DNA of 64,000 bases from an uncultured Paracoccaceae bacterium (GCA_947503175.1 CANNCO010000002.1:124001-188000), one strand, 5' to 3'; shown: positions 8,707 through 18,218, counted from the first letter of the stretch. Translations and numbers: made by a program. The notes: generated by a model from the sequence alone, not told the origin.

Positions 8707-9357
8707 ATGGCAGAGACAAAGACCCGTATCCGCGATGCGGAAGCCACCAAGGCGCGCATCCTTGCCGCAGCCAAGGCGGAGTTTGCCGAGAACGGGCTGG
8801 GCGGTGGCCGGGTCGATGAGATCGCCGCGCGGGCCGAAGCCAACAAACGGATGATCTATCACTATTTCGGGTCGAAGAAGGGGCTGTTTCAGGCGGTTCT
8901 GGAAGAGGCGTATCTGGATATCCGCGAAGCCGAACAGGCGCTTGCGCTGGATCATCTGTCGCCCAAGGCGGCGCTGGAAAAGCTGGTGCGGTTCACATGG
9001 ACCTATTACCTTGAGAACCCCGAGTTCCTGACGCTGGTGAACAGCGAAAACCTGCACCGCGCCCGGCATCTGGAACAGTCGGAGCGGGTCAAGGTCGTCA
9101 GCCGCCGGTTCGTGGACATGGTGCAGACGCTTCTGGACCGGGGCGTGGCCGATGGCGTGTTTCGCCCAGGTATCGATGCGGTTCAGCTGAACATCACCAT
9201 TGCGGCGATCGGGTATTACTACCTGACGAACCGGTTCACCGCGAAGATCGTGTTCGAGCGGGACATGATGACGCCCGAGGCGCTGGAAGCCCGGCTGGCC
9301 TTCAACGTCGAAACGGTCATGCGGATGGTCAGCGTCCAGACGGTCAGAACGCCTTGA
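8707..9357 (+). CDS. TetR/AcrR family transcriptional regulator
   Basis: 216 residues with an N-terminal TetR DNA-binding domain (ATKARILAAAKAEFAENG, recognition helix ending MIYHYFGSKKGLF near residues 43-55) and a helical ligand-binding C-terminal domain. The reading frame continues upstream, but 8707 is chosen because the conserved domain begins about ten residues later and a GCGAGG motif precedes the ATG. It is divergent from the sugar transporter operon and probably represses both that operon and the aldehyde dehydrogenase unit through the GTAAC/GTTAC sites. Its 3' end overlaps the convergent gene by 14 bases. Confidence 0.93.
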   Translation: MAETKTRIRDAEATKARILAAAKAEFAENGLGGGRVDEIAARAEANKRMIYHYFGSKKGLFQAVLEEAYLDIREAEQALALDHLSPKAALEKLVRFTWTYYLENPEFLTLVNSENLHRARHLEQSERVKVVSRRFVDMVQTLLDRGVADGVFRPGIDAVQLNITIAAIGYYYLTNRFTAKIVFERDMMTPEALEARLAFNVETVMRMVSVQTVRTP

Positions 9358-9580
9358 ACGTCATCGTCGTCAGGGTCCGTTCGATCCCTTCGATCCCCTG
9401 AATGTTCTCGTTCACGAACTTGCCGATATCGGCGTCTTCGGGCGGATAGATCTTGAGCAGCAGGTCGTAATCCCCGGAGGTCGAATAAAGCTCGGAATGG
9501 ATCTCGCGCAGGGCAATCTGGTCGGCCACCTTGTAGGTGGTTCCGGGGTGACAGCGGATCTGGACAAAGAGGGGCGTCAT
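9344..9580 (-). CDS. Stand-alone Lrp/AsnC ligand-binding (RAM) domain protein
   Basis: A 78-residue protein equal to the C-terminal amino-acid-sensing domain of Lrp/AsnC regulators, with no helix-turn-helix. The GDYDLLLKIY segment is the usual core strand. The second ATG (9580) is preferred over 9589 because AAGG is spaced about 10 bases before it but only 1-2 bases before the first. Such proteins oligomerise and bind small amino acids. The divergent neighbour is a dimethylglycine/sarcosine dehydrogenase-like enzyme, so a link to glycine or methylamine derivatives is possible but unproven. Confidence 0.85.
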   Translation of the reverse strand: MTPLFVQIRCHPGTTYKVADQIALREIHSELYSTSGDYDLLLKIYPPEDADIGKFVNENIQGIEGIERTLTTMTFKAF

Positions 9581-9758
9581 ATCAGGCATTCCTTCCGGGC
9601 GGACGGGTTATTGCTAGGCCAGCGGCGGCGGTGATGCAATCCGCCGCGTTCGGCGAGACAGATTGCATTTGCGACCTTTCGCGTCGGCTTTGGGCCAGCT
9701 TGGGCCCTGTGAGCGCCGGAAGGTCGTCAACGCCAGAGGGACGAAAAGGACACCCACC

Positions 9759-12176
9759 ATGCGCACCCATGCCCAGGCCGTTGTGATCGGAGGCGGCGTT
9801 ATCGGCTGTTCGATCCTCTATCACCTGACGAAACTGGGCTGGACCGATGTGGTGCTTCTGGAGCGGTCGGAACTGACCTCGGGCAGCACGTGGCACGCGG
9901 CGGCGAATATCCACGGGCTGCACGATTCCACGAATATCAGCCGTCTGCAGCACTATACGATGAACCTTTACAAGGAGTTGGAGGCCGAGACCGGGCAAAG
10001 CTGCGGCGTGTTCCAGCCCGGAAGCCTCTATCTCGCGCAGACCGAAGAGCGCGAGCACCAGCTGCGGCTGCAGGAAGCGAAGGCGCGGCGCTACGCGATG
10101 AACTTTCACGAGGTCAGCCGGGACGAGGCGGAACGGCTGCACCCTTTGGTCAACTTCGACGGCATCCGCTGCATCATGTTCGAACCTGACGGTGGAAACG
10201 TCGATCCGTCGGGCGTGACGAATGCCTATGCCGTGGGCGCACGGCAGCGGGGGGCGGAGATCCACAGGTTCACCCCTGTGACGGGGACCGAGGCGCAGGC
10301 CGATGGGACATGGATCGTGCGGACCGAGCACGGCGATATCCGCACGCCTTGGGTGGTGAATGCCGCGGGGCTCTGGGGGCGGGAAGTGGCGGCGATGGCG
10401 GGGCTGGACCTGCCGCTTCTGCCGACCGAGCACCAGTACTTCGTCACCGAAACCATTGCCGAGATCGACGCGCTGGACCGCCGGTTGCCGTCTGTCGCGG
10501 ACCGGGATGGGGAGTACTACCTGCGGCAGGAGGGCAAGGGCCTTTTGGTCGGGGCCTATGAGCGCGACATGCGGTTCTGGGCCGAGAATGGCACGCCGCA
10601 GGGCTTTGGTCACGAGCTGTTCGCCGACGATCTTGAGCGGATCGAAGAGAACATGATGCGCGCCATCGACCGGGTGCCCGCGGTGGGCGAGGCGGGGATC
10701 AAGCGGGTGATCAACGGGCCGATGATCTGGTCGCCGGATGCGAATGTTCTGTTCGGGCCGGTACCCGAGATGACGGGCTATTTCTGCTGTAACGGCATCA
10801 TCCCCGGCTTCAGCCAGAACGGCGGCATGGGCAAGCTTGCCGCAGAGTGGATGATCGAGGGCGAACCGACGCTGGACATGTTCCCGTGGGACATGGCGCG
10901 GTTCGGGGCGTGGGCCGGGAAGGCGTTTACGAAGGCGCGGGTGGGCGACCAGTATGCGCATCGGTTCAAGATCCATTTCCCGAATGAAGAGCGGGCAGCG
11001 GGACGCCCCGTGCGGACCCGCCCCGTCTATGAGATGCAAAAGGAGATGGGCGCGCATTTCGGGCTGAACTTTGGCTGGGAGCATCCGTTGTGGTTCGCCG
11101 CCGAGGGGGAACCCGACGAAGAGACCTATGGCTTTACCCGCCAGAACTGGTGGGAGCCGGTGGGGCGCGAGGCGCGCATGCTGCGCGAGATGGCCGGGAT
11201 CATCGATATCTCGAACTTCGCGAAGTATTCGGTGAAAGGGCCGGGTGCCGAAGACTGGCTGAACGCGCTATTCGCCAACCGGATGCCGAAAGCCGTTGGC
11301 CGGTCCTGCCTGACGCCGCTGATCGGCAAGCGGGGCGGCATCGCGGGTGACTTTACCGTCACGCGGCTGGGCGGCGAGGAATTCCTGGTGATCGGCTCCG
11401 GCATGGCCGAGCGGTTTCATCAGCGGTTCTTCCGAGCGGTTCCCCTGCCCGGGGGAACGACGTTCGAGAGCCGGACCGAGGCGATGTGCGGCTTCAACGT
11501 GGCGGGGCCTGCATCGCGCGACCTGTTGCAGCGGCTGACGAATGCACCGCTGGACGCCGAGCATTTCCCGTTCATGCGGTCGCAGCGGATCACCGTGGGC
11601 GGGGTCGCCACCGTGGCGTTGCGGGTGTCGTTTACCGGCGATCTGGGGTGGGAGTTGCATTGCGACACCGGTGATCAGGTCACGCTTTACGAGGCGCTGA
11701 TCGAGGCGTGTCGCGAGGTGGGTGCAGGACCTGTGGGCAGTCGCGCGCTGATGAGTCTGCGGGTCGAAAAGGGGTACGGGTCTTGGAGCCGGGAATACAG
11801 CCCGGAATGGTGGCCGCAGGAGTCGGGCATGGCCGGGCTGATCAAGATGGACAAGGACTTCCTGAACAAGGAGGCTTATGCAGCACTGGCCAAGAAGCCA
11901 CCCCGGGAAACGCTTTCTATTCTGGAAGTTACGGCGAACGGCGCGGATGCGACCGGGGGCGAGCCGATCTTTCTGAGGGACGGTACACCAGTGGGTCAGG
12001 TGACATCGGGGGCCTATGGCTATTCGGTCGGAAAGTCGCTGGCGCTGGGATATCTGAAGGCCGGGGCCGCAGGTCCGGGGGATACGGTCGAGGTCGCCAT
12101 TCTGGGGCAACCGCACAAGGCGATCGTGCTGGAGAAGCCGCCCTTCGATCCTGAAGGTGTGAAGCTGCGGGCATAG
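9759..12176 (+). CDS. Dimethylglycine/sarcosine dehydrogenase-like flavoprotein with aminomethyltransferase domain
   Basis: 805 residues. The N-terminal FAD-dependent DAO domain has the GGGVIG motif at about residues 10-15 and GSTWHAA, whose His carries covalent FAD in this family. From about residue 430 it continues with the GCV_T folate-binding domain and its C-terminal barrel. Such enzymes demethylate N-methylglycines and pass the methyl group to tetrahydrofolate. AAAGGA lies 8 bases before the ATG at 9759; the open frame upstream of it is not conserved-looking. The exact substrate (dimethylglycine, sarcosine or related) is not decided. The gene is convergent with the mutarotase, one base apart. 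Confidence 0.9.
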   Translation: MRTHAQAVVIGGGVIGCSILYHLTKLGWTDVVLLERSELTSGSTWHAAANIHGLHDSTNISRLQHYTMNLYKELEAETGQSCGVFQPGSLYLAQTEEREHQLRLQEAKARRYAMNFHEVSRDEAERLHPLVNFDGIRCIMFEPDGGNVDPSGVTNAYAVGARQRGAEIHRFTPVTGTEAQADGTWIVRTEHGDIRTPWVVNAAGLWGREVAAMAGLDLPLLPTEHQYFVTETIAEIDALDRRLPSVADRDGEYYLRQEGKGLLVGAYERDMRFWAENGTPQGFGHELFADDLERIEENMMRAIDRVPAVGEAGIKRVINGPMIWSPDANVLFGPVPEMTGYFCCNGIIPGFSQNGGMGKLAAEWMIEGEPTLDMFPWDMARFGAWAGKAFTKARVGDQYAHRFKIHFPNEERAAGRPVRTRPVYEMQKEMGAHFGLNFGWEHPLWFAAEGEPDEETYGFTRQNWWEPVGREARMLREMAGIIDISNFAKYSVKGPGAEDWLNALFANRMPKAVGRSCLTPLIGKRGGIAGDFTVTRLGGEEFLVIGSGMAERFHQRFFRAVPLPGGTTFESRTEAMCGFNVAGPASRDLLQRLTNAPLDAEHFPFMRSQRITVGGVATVALRVSFTGDLGWELHCDTGDQVTLYEALIEACREVGAGPVGSRALMSLRVEKGYGSWSREYSPEWWPQESGMAGLIKMDKDFLNKEAYAALAKKPPRETLSILEVTANGADATGGEPIFLRDGTPVGQVTSGAYGYSVGKSLALGYLKAGAAGPGDTVEVAILGQPHKAIVLEKPPFDPEGVKLRA

Positions 12177-12177
12177 G

Positions 12178-13092
12178 TCAGCCCGGTATGTAATCCGTGC
12201 TTTGACGGAAGGTCTGACCGGGGCGCAGGATGATCGACGGGAAGTCCGGATTGCTCGGAGCGTCGGGCCAGAGTTGCGGTTCAAGCGCGATGCCCTCGGC
12301 CCCGCCCGCGTAGGCCTGAAGGCCGGGCACACCGGAGTGGATCGTCAGGGTCCGACCGGAGGGGCCGGTCAGGGTGGCGCGATCTCCGGGGGTGTCGAAA
12401 CAGTAGTTGTGATCGAGCGTTCGGTCGGGATCGCGCGCCGTTCTGTGATCGTAGGGCGTGCCTGCCACGGGGGCGATCGCGCCGGTGGGCCGCGTGTCAG
12501 GCCCCGTGGGCAGATAGGTGTCCGCCGGAATGGTCAGTTGATGCCCGGTCCAGTCCCGCGTGCCTTCCAGATTCCAGACCCCGTGAAAGGCCGGGTTCAT
12601 CAGCGTCGGCGTGTCGGTGGCGGCGGTCAGCGTGACACGAAGTGCCGTTTCCGTCAGCGCATAGGTCGCGGTGATCTGGCGGTTGCCGGGGAAGCCGCCC
12701 TGCCCGGTCGGCATGTGGTGGGTCAGCGTGACGGCGGCGTCAGACTGGTCGGTCACATTCCAGATCGCGAACTGCGCACCCACCCGACCGGAATGGAGCG
12801 TGTTGCCGCCCCTATTTGCCTCGAACCGGTACCGGGTGCCGTCGATCAGGGCCGAAGCGCCGCCGATCCGGTTCACGACGGGGGCCACGACAGGACAGGC
12901 GAAGGCAAGCGGTCCTTCGTAGTCGGCAAGTGTTTCGCTGCCGACGCAGAGGCTGGGACCGTCGGGCACCCTGAAGGATTGCAGTCGCGCGCCATGGGTC
13001 AGGATGCGGGCGGTGAGAGGACCGTTCTGAATGGTGATGGCCTCGACCCTGCGCCCGTCCGTAAGCGTTCCGAAGGGCGTCAGAGATCCCAC
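12178..13092 (-). CDS. Aldose 1-epimerase (galactose mutarotase) family
   Basis: About 304 residues of the aldose epimerase fold. NRIGG and GNTLHSG match the substrate-binding region, NPAFHGVWNL the conserved catalytic His region, and ALEPQLWPDAP contains the catalytic Glu. It interconverts anomers of galactose released by the two galactosidases. No ATG lies in the right place; a GTG at 13092 (or 13095), just inside the end of the beta-galactosidase gene, is the likely start, giving a 13-base overlap. It is the last gene of the galactoside operon. Confidence 0.85.
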   Translation of the reverse strand: MGSLTPFGTLTDGRRVEAITIQNGPLTARILTHGARLQSFRVPDGPSLCVGSETLADYEGPLAFACPVVAPVVNRIGGASALIDGTRYRFEANRGGNTLHSGRVGAQFAIWNVTDQSDAAVTLTHHMPTGQGGFPGNRQITATYALTETALRVTLTAATDTPTLMNPAFHGVWNLEGTRDWTGHQLTIPADTYLPTGPDTRPTGAIAPVAGTPYDHRTARDPDRTLDHNYCFDTPGDRATLTGPSGRTLTIHSGVPGLQAYAGGAEGIALEPQLWPDAPSNPDFPSIILRPGQTFRQSTDYIPG

Positions 13093-14981
13093 CACATCAC
13101 TCCCGCCGGTGGAATGTCGGTGTCCCGGTAGCGGCGGGGTTCGGGCGCATAGTTGAACGCGAAAAGATGCGTGGCGGTCCTGCGCAGGCGCAGGCCATCG
13201 GGGAGGGTTTCGCGTGACAGCCCGGCAACGTCGCAAAGCGCGGCCACGATCCTGTCCCACAGATCCTCGTCCGGCCAGCCGGACAGGTAGCGGATTTTGC
13301 CCGTGCCAGAGAGGACCGGAAGGCCATCGTCGGTTTTGAACGCAGCAGGCGCGTCGCCTTCGATCACTTCGAACCAGTGGCGCACGGTCCCGCCCCCTTC
13401 GACGGGCAGATGTTCTGAGGGTGGCAGGCTTTCGGCCCGCGCAACGGTCACGTCCAGCCCGGGAAGGTTGGGCGGCAGAGGCACGGGGATCATCATCTCG
13501 GCCGTCTTTGCGTTGGTGCGCGGCCCTGCAAGGATGGTCGCGCCGCTGGTGGCGAACCGGTTTATCTGCGCATCGGTCATTGTCGCCATTCCGGGGACCA
13601 GGATCAGGGCATAGCCCGATGGATCGGCCCCGTCGGGCGGCAGGATATCGACCGACAGCGCGGCGCGGCGCAGCGCCCGGTAGGCGCTGAAGACCAGCCG
13701 GAAATAGCTGAAATCCGCGCCCTGTGGCTGCACGTCCCAGGCCCATGCGGATGCATAGTCGAAAACAATTGCCACCTGTGCGCGGGCCGGTGCGATGTCC
13801 GGCATGGCGGCGATTTCATCGGCCACCTGCCGCGCTTCGTCCAGCGCGGGCGCATCGGCGCTGTCGGGGCGCAAGAGGCCCGCATGCATCTGTTCCTGCG
13901 CGAACGGCACCTGCCGCCAGCGGAAGTAGCATACCGCCTCGGCCCCGTGGGCGAAGGCCTCCCACGACCAGAGGCGGACCATGCCGGGCAAGGGTTCGGG
14001 GTTCCACTTTGCCCAGTTCACAGGGCCCGGTTGCTGTTCCATCACCCACCAGCGGCCCTGCCCGACAGCGCGGTAGAGATCATGGTGGAAGGCCTGAAAA
14101 TCCGGGTCGCCCTGGCGCAGATAGGCCGTTTTGTGATCGGCCTCCGCATCAACGCGGTCCATGAGAAAGCCGAGGGGATAGCTGTCCCATGACGCGATAT
14201 CGAGATCGGCGCCGACCGCGAAGTGATCGAACTCAAGGACCCGGCCCATGTAGTTGTGGAGGAGCGGCGCGTCGGTATGGCGGCGCAGGATTTCGGCCTG
14301 CGCGCGGTTGAAGCGGACGACCTGATCGGACGAGAACCGGCGAAAGGCCAGCGCGTGGGCCGGGTTCGGTTCGGTGACGGTCATGTTGGGCAGCTCGATC
14401 TCGTCGAAGCTTTGATATTCCATCGACCAGAACACGTTGCCCCACGCCGCATTCAGGGCATCGGTCGACTGGTACCGTTGGGCAAGCCAGTCGCGAAACG
14501 CGTCGCGGGCGGCATCGGAGTAGCTGACGACGGTATCGTGGCAGCCGTATTCGTTGTCTATCTGCCACGCCTGTACATGGGGGTTCCTGCCATAGCGCCG
14601 GGCCAGTTCGGTGACGATCCGGCGGCAGTCGTCGATATAGCCCGGAATGCTGAAGCAGTAGTGACGGCGCGAGCCGAAGCCGCGCGACCGCCCCTCGGCA
14701 TCGGCGGCCAGCATGTCGGGGTGTTTCGTGAGGATCCAGCGGGGTGGCGTGGCGGTGGGCGTGCCGAGGACGACCTTGAGCCCCGCCTGCCCGAGCGTGT
14801 CGATGGCGCGATCGAGCCAGTCGAACTCGTAGACACCGGGGCGGGGTTCGAGGCGGGACCACGCGAACTCTCCGATCCGGACCCATGTGAGGCCCGCCTC
14901 GGCCATGCGGGCGGCGTCATCGGCCCAGATCTCTTCCGGCCAGTGTTCGGGATAATAGCAGGTGCCAAGCGTCCGGGTCAC
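13080..14981 (-). CDS. Beta-galactosidase, glycoside hydrolase family 42
   Basis: 633 residues. The catalytic barrel starts almost at once (TCYYPEHWPEEIW). The acid/base Glu is in WQIDNEYG, the nucleophile Glu in WWVMEQQPG, and the trimerisation and C-terminal domains follow, as in the GH42 family. No signal peptide, so it acts in the cytoplasm on imported beta-galactosides. GTG at 14981 is the start: it overlaps the lactonase stop as GTGA, and the upstream part of the frame does not resemble the family. It is co-transcribed with the lactonase, DgoA and DgoK genes. Confidence 0.94.
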   Translation of the reverse strand: MTRTLGTCYYPEHWPEEIWADDAARMAEAGLTWVRIGEFAWSRLEPRPGVYEFDWLDRAIDTLGQAGLKVVLGTPTATPPRWILTKHPDMLAADAEGRSRGFGSRRHYCFSIPGYIDDCRRIVTELARRYGRNPHVQAWQIDNEYGCHDTVVSYSDAARDAFRDWLAQRYQSTDALNAAWGNVFWSMEYQSFDEIELPNMTVTEPNPAHALAFRRFSSDQVVRFNRAQAEILRRHTDAPLLHNYMGRVLEFDHFAVGADLDIASWDSYPLGFLMDRVDAEADHKTAYLRQGDPDFQAFHHDLYRAVGQGRWWVMEQQPGPVNWAKWNPEPLPGMVRLWSWEAFAHGAEAVCYFRWRQVPFAQEQMHAGLLRPDSADAPALDEARQVADEIAAMPDIAPARAQVAIVFDYASAWAWDVQPQGADFSYFRLVFSAYRALRRAALSVDILPPDGADPSGYALILVPGMATMTDAQINRFATSGATILAGPRTNAKTAEMMIPVPLPPNLPGLDVTVARAESLPPSEHLPVEGGGTVRHWFEVIEGDAPAAFKTDDGLPVLSGTGKIRYLSGWPDEDLWDRIVAALCDVAGLSRETLPDGLRLRRTATHLFAFNYAPEPRRYRDTDIPPAGVMWWDL

Positions 14982-15838
14982 AGGATCACCTTTGGTTCGG
15001 GGCGGCCTTTGCCGGCGTCCGCTGCCGCGAAGGTCATCCCGTTCTCGGGTTCGGCGGCGAGGGTTTCGGCGCTGAGCCCCTGCCGTGCGGTGGTGCAGTA
15101 TAGGGTCGCGAGGTCCGGACCGCCGAAGGCCGGGCAGGATGTGTGCCGGGCGGGAAACGGGACGGTCTGAAGGTGCTGGCGGTCGGGCGCATAGCAGGCC
15201 ACGCCGGACGCGCCCCACATGGCGATCCAGAGGTTCCCCTGTGGATCGGTGACGGCACCGTCAGGGTTCAGGCCCTCGGCGGCGAGGTCGAGGAAGGTTT
15301 CAGGTGGTGCGGAAGGCCATCCATCGGCATCAAGGCTTTGGCTCCAAACGGTTTTCCGGGCGGTATCGGCGAAATAGGCGGTTTTGCCATCGGGTGCAAA
15401 GCAGATCGCGTTGGGGATCGTGATACCCGGATGGAGCGCGCGCAACTCGCCCCGATACCAGCGATAGATCGTGCCTGCACCGGGTTCGGCCGCCTTGCCC
15501 ATCGTGCCGAACCAGAAGCCCCCCTGCGGGTCGGCGCGACCGTCGTTGGAGCGGGTCTTGGGGTTGTCGGCTTCGCAATCTGCGACGGGCGCGCGGCCCT
15601 CATCGTCGAGATCGAAAACGAAAAGGCCGGTTTCCGAAGCGATCAGAAGGCGCGTGTCATCGATCCAACCGGCGGCGGAGACATGTTCGTCGAACTGCCA
15701 TGTGCGGGTCTTGCCCGTCTCGCGTGTGTGCAGGCGGTAGCGGATGATATCGAACCAGAACAACTGGTTGCGGAGCGGGTGCCAGAGCGGCCCCTCGCCC
15801 AGCGCGCAAGGCGTCTCATCCCAGAGCTGCGCCGCCAT
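14978..15838 (-). CDS. SMP-30/gluconolactonase (LRE) family sugar lactonase
   Basis: 286 residues of the six-bladed beta-propeller lactonase family. The first-strand metal ligand is in LGEGPLWHP, followed by SNDGRADPQGGFWFGTM and NPDGAVTDPQGNLW. In this operon it would hydrolyse galactono-lactone made by a galactose dehydrogenase. The ATG at 15838 shares a base with the aldolase stop (TGATG), which fixes the start; a start six codons upstream is less likely. The substrate is inferred from the operon. Confidence 0.9.
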   Translation of the reverse strand: MAAQLWDETPCALGEGPLWHPLRNQLFWFDIIRYRLHTRETGKTRTWQFDEHVSAAGWIDDTRLLIASETGLFVFDLDDEGRAPVADCEADNPKTRSNDGRADPQGGFWFGTMGKAAEPGAGTIYRWYRGELRALHPGITIPNAICFAPDGKTAYFADTARKTVWSQSLDADGWPSAPPETFLDLAAEGLNPDGAVTDPQGNLWIAMWGASGVACYAPDRQHLQTVPFPARHTSCPAFGGPDLATLYCTTARQGLSAETLAAEPENGMTFAAADAGKGRPEPKVIL

Positions 15839-16440
15839 CAGGGCACCGCGTCCCATGCCGCAACAAAATCGCGGGCGCGCGCGCCGACATCCGCGGCGGT
15901 CATACCCGGGGTGTAGATGCCCGTTCCGATCCCGAAACCGGACGCTCCGGCGGCGGCCCAGTCGGCAAAGCTATCGGCGCCGACACCGCCCACCATGAAG
16001 ACCCTGGTCTCGTATGGCAGGACGGCGCGGATCGCCTTGAGCCCGTCGAGACCCATGAGAAAGGCCGGAAAGACCTTGAGGCCATCCGCCCCGGCGGCCA
16101 GCGCGGCGAAGCATTCGGTCGGAGTCAGGACGCCGGGAAAGCTTTGCATATCCAGGGACTTGGTGCGTTCGATCACCTCTGTATTGCAGTTGGGCGAGAC
16201 GATCATCCGGCCGCCTGCATTATGCACCTGTTCCACCGCATCGGAGGTCAGGACCGTGCCCGCGCCGATCAGGGCGTTGTGCCCATGGGCCTTGGCCATG
16301 GCGGCGATGCTGGCGAGGGGATCGGGCGAGTTCAGCGGAACCTCGATCCGGTCGATCCCGGCACCGATCAGGGCACCGGCGACGGGGACGGCCTCGTCCG
16401 GGGTGATGCCGCGGAGGATCGCGATCAGGGGGCAGCTCAT
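15838..16440 (-). CDS. dgoA: 2-dehydro-3-deoxy-6-phosphogalactonate aldolase
   Basis: 200 residues of the KDPG/KDPGal aldolase family. The catalytic Glu is in [10 protein letters not shown], and the Schiff-base Lys in DGLKVFPA. It cleaves 2-keto-3-deoxy-6-phosphogalactonate to pyruvate and glyceraldehyde-3-phosphate. Coupling to the adjacent DgoK kinase (ATGA overlap) points to the galactonate rather than gluconate version. It overlaps the lactonase by one base on the other side. Confidence 0.92.
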   Translation of the reverse strand: MSCPLIAILRGITPDEAVPVAGALIGAGIDRIEVPLNSPDPLASIAAMAKAHGHNALIGAGTVLTSDAVEQVHNAGGRMIVSPNCNTEVIERTKSLDMQSFPGVLTPTECFAALAAGADGLKVFPAFLMGLDGLKAIRAVLPYETRVFMVGGVGADSFADWAAAGASGFGIGTGIYTPGMTAADVGARARDFVAAWDAVP

Positions 16441-17351
16441 GCGGTGGCTTTCTGGTTCTGATAGGCGGCAAAGAGACCGGCAAGGGTCATCGCGTCGCCA
16501 TCGGTATGGATCGGTGTAAGCCCTTGTTCCATAAGTGCGGTTTCATACTGTTTGGCGGGCGCTTCAGAACCGATGACGGCGACCTGCTGGCCCAGCCAAT
16601 AGGGCCTCGCGGCGGCGAGTTCCATGCCGATCAGCAGGCCCGACAGACGCGCGCGGGCGGTTGCAGGGGCCAGGTCGGAGAGAAGGCTTTCGGCACGGAG
16701 CGCGAACAGACGATGGGCCACGCTTTCGGGCCTGCTGATCGCCTCGGACAGGGCCGTCCGGAAAGCCTCGTCGTCCCATCCCTTGCCCATGCTGTGGCGA
16801 AGGACGGAGTTTTTCGAGAGGAGGCCAAAGAGTTCACCTGTCATGAAAGTCCGGAAACTGACGATCTCGCCGGCGGAGACCTGTGCCCATTTGGAATGGG
16901 TGCCGGGGAGGCAGAGGACGCCGTCGAAGGCGGGGTTTTTATGGAGAAACCCGGCGATCTGCGTTTCCTCGCCGCGCATGACATCGGCTGGTTTGTTCTG
17001 GCGGACACCGCCGATCACGGTGACGGTCAGGCGCGGATCGGCAAAGGGGGCCGGGACGGTGGTCAGGGAGTCAGGGCGGCACGGGACGGCGGTATAGGGC
17101 GCTTCGACCCAGCCCTGACGGGAACCGGCCATGCCGCAGACCATGGCGCGCAGGGGGCGGTCGGACAGCCACGGGCCGACAAGGTCGAGCAATGCCTGCG
17201 GGTAGTCGTCGCGGGTGAGCGTGCCCATGCCGCGATCGGAGCGGGCGTGGGCCAGATGGCTGCCATTCGCCGTCATCGCCCAGGCGCGGCAATGGGAGGT
17301 GCCCCAATCGACGGCGATCCAGTCGGGTCGTATGGCGGCCTCAATGGTCAT
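16437..17351 (-). CDS. dgoK: 2-dehydro-3-deoxygalactonokinase
   Basis: 304 residues. The family's N-terminal ATP-binding strand is seen as [11 protein letters not shown] near residues 11-21, with [11 protein letters not shown] in the middle. It phosphorylates 2-keto-3-deoxygalactonate before cleavage by DgoA. The start at 17351 is chosen because it overlaps the SDR stop as ATGA and because the domain begins about ten residues later; the upstream in-frame part is Arg-rich and looks non-coding. Confidence 0.93.
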   Translation of the reverse strand: MTIEAAIRPDWIAVDWGTSHCRAWAMTANGSHLAHARSDRGMGTLTRDDYPQALLDLVGPWLSDRPLRAMVCGMAGSRQGWVEAPYTAVPCRPDSLTTVPAPFADPRLTVTVIGGVRQNKPADVMRGEETQIAGFLHKNPAFDGVLCLPGTHSKWAQVSAGEIVSFRTFMTGELFGLLSKNSVLRHSMGKGWDDEAFRTALSEAISRPESVAHRLFALRAESLLSDLAPATARARLSGLLIGMELAAARPYWLGQQVAVIGSEAPAKQYETALMEQGLTPIHTDGDAMTLAGLFAAYQNQKATA

Positions 17352-18115
17352 CCGGTCACCACGACGCCGCCGTCGACGACAAGGGACTGGCCGGTCATGG
17401 CGGCGCTGGATATGGAAGCGAGGAACAGGCAAGGATCCACTATATCTTGCGGTTTCAGGTGTTCTTTAAGGCACATTTTGTTCATATGAGCCTTCAGATC
17501 TTCCTCGCTTGCCCACATCTCCAACTGTTTTTCGGTCAGGACCCAGCCCGGGGCAAGGGCGTTGACGCGGATGCCGTCGGCACCGAACTCGCGGGCGAGC
17601 GAGCGGGTCATGCCGTTCAGGCCGGAATTGGCGGTTGTGTAGGAGACGTAGCCCGCGTTGCCCATCATGTAGCTGATCGATGTGAAATTGATGATCGCGC
17701 CGCCGCCCATGGATTTCATGCCGGGGATCACCGCCTGACAGGCGAAGAAATAGGCCTTGAGGTTGATCGCCTGCGACCAGTCCCAGAAATCCTCGGTCAC
17801 GTCCAGTGCGGCATGGCGTTTGTCGTTCGCGGCGTTGTTGACGAGGACAGAAATGGGGCCGTTTGCCTTGGAAGCCTTTGATATCACTGACTTGAGCGCG
17901 TCCACATTGGTGATGTCACAGGGCAGGAACATCGGCCGGCAGCCGTGCTTTTCCTCCATCTCATCACAGAACCCGGTCGCGTCGGAGCGTTGGACGAAGG
18001 CGACGCGGGCGCCCTGTTCGAGAAAGCCCTCGGTCAGATGCGCGCCGATGCCGGAGCCGCCGCCGGTGATGAAAACGGATGCGCCGTCGAGGTCGGGGAA
18101 GCGGGCGGAACTCAT
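17348..18115 (-). CDS. SDR-family dehydrogenase, probable sugar (galactose) 1-dehydrogenase
   Basis: 255 residues of a classical short-chain dehydrogenase: TGGGSGIG cofactor loop near residues 15-22, NNAAND, catalytic Ser in FTSISYM, and a YTTANSG segment. In the last of these the usual YxxxK Lys is replaced by Asn-Ser, although the Tyr is retained. The ATG at 18115 has GAAAGG upstream. By position, with a lactonase, DgoK and DgoA behind it, it is the best candidate for the galactose dehydrogenase of the oxidative route. The altered active-site Lys makes this less certain. Confidence 0.8.
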   Translation of the reverse strand: MSSARFPDLDGASVFITGGGSGIGAHLTEGFLEQGARVAFVQRSDATGFCDEMEEKHGCRPMFLPCDITNVDALKSVISKASKANGPISVLVNNAANDKRHAALDVTEDFWDWSQAINLKAYFFACQAVIPGMKSMGGGAIINFTSISYMMGNAGYVSYTTANSGLNGMTRSLAREFGADGIRVNALAPGWVLTEKQLEMWASEEDLKAHMNKMCLKEHLKPQDIVDPCLFLASISSAAMTGQSLVVDGGVVVTG

Positions 18116-18148
18116 GAACAGGGGCCTTTCGGGCGATGTGTATGCCAT

Positions 18149-18174
18149 GCGCATATCATGCGGATGTGATGCGC
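18149..18174. repeat. Inverted repeat between the GH4 and SDR genes
   Basis: GCGCAT (18149-18154) and ATGCGC (18169-18174) flank a 14-base loop in the 103-base gap between the alpha-galactosidase and SDR genes. It may be an mRNA hairpin or a minor operator. There is no T-run, so it is not an obvious terminator, and the downstream genes are likely read through. Confidence 0.3.
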
Positions 18175-18218
18175 AGGACCGTATGTCGGATATTGCGTAT
18201 TTTTGACAAGACGAAGGG

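Noticed and set aside
9582-11084. 500-codon open frame on the minus strand opposite the flavoprotein gene
   Set aside because: Arg/His/Pro-rich shadow of the dimethylglycine dehydrogenase-like gene; no domain, no ribosome site.
13093-13746. Upstream extension of the mutarotase frame into the beta-galactosidase gene
   Set aside because: Overlaps a strongly conserved GH42 coding region in another frame; mutarotase fold begins only after 13092.
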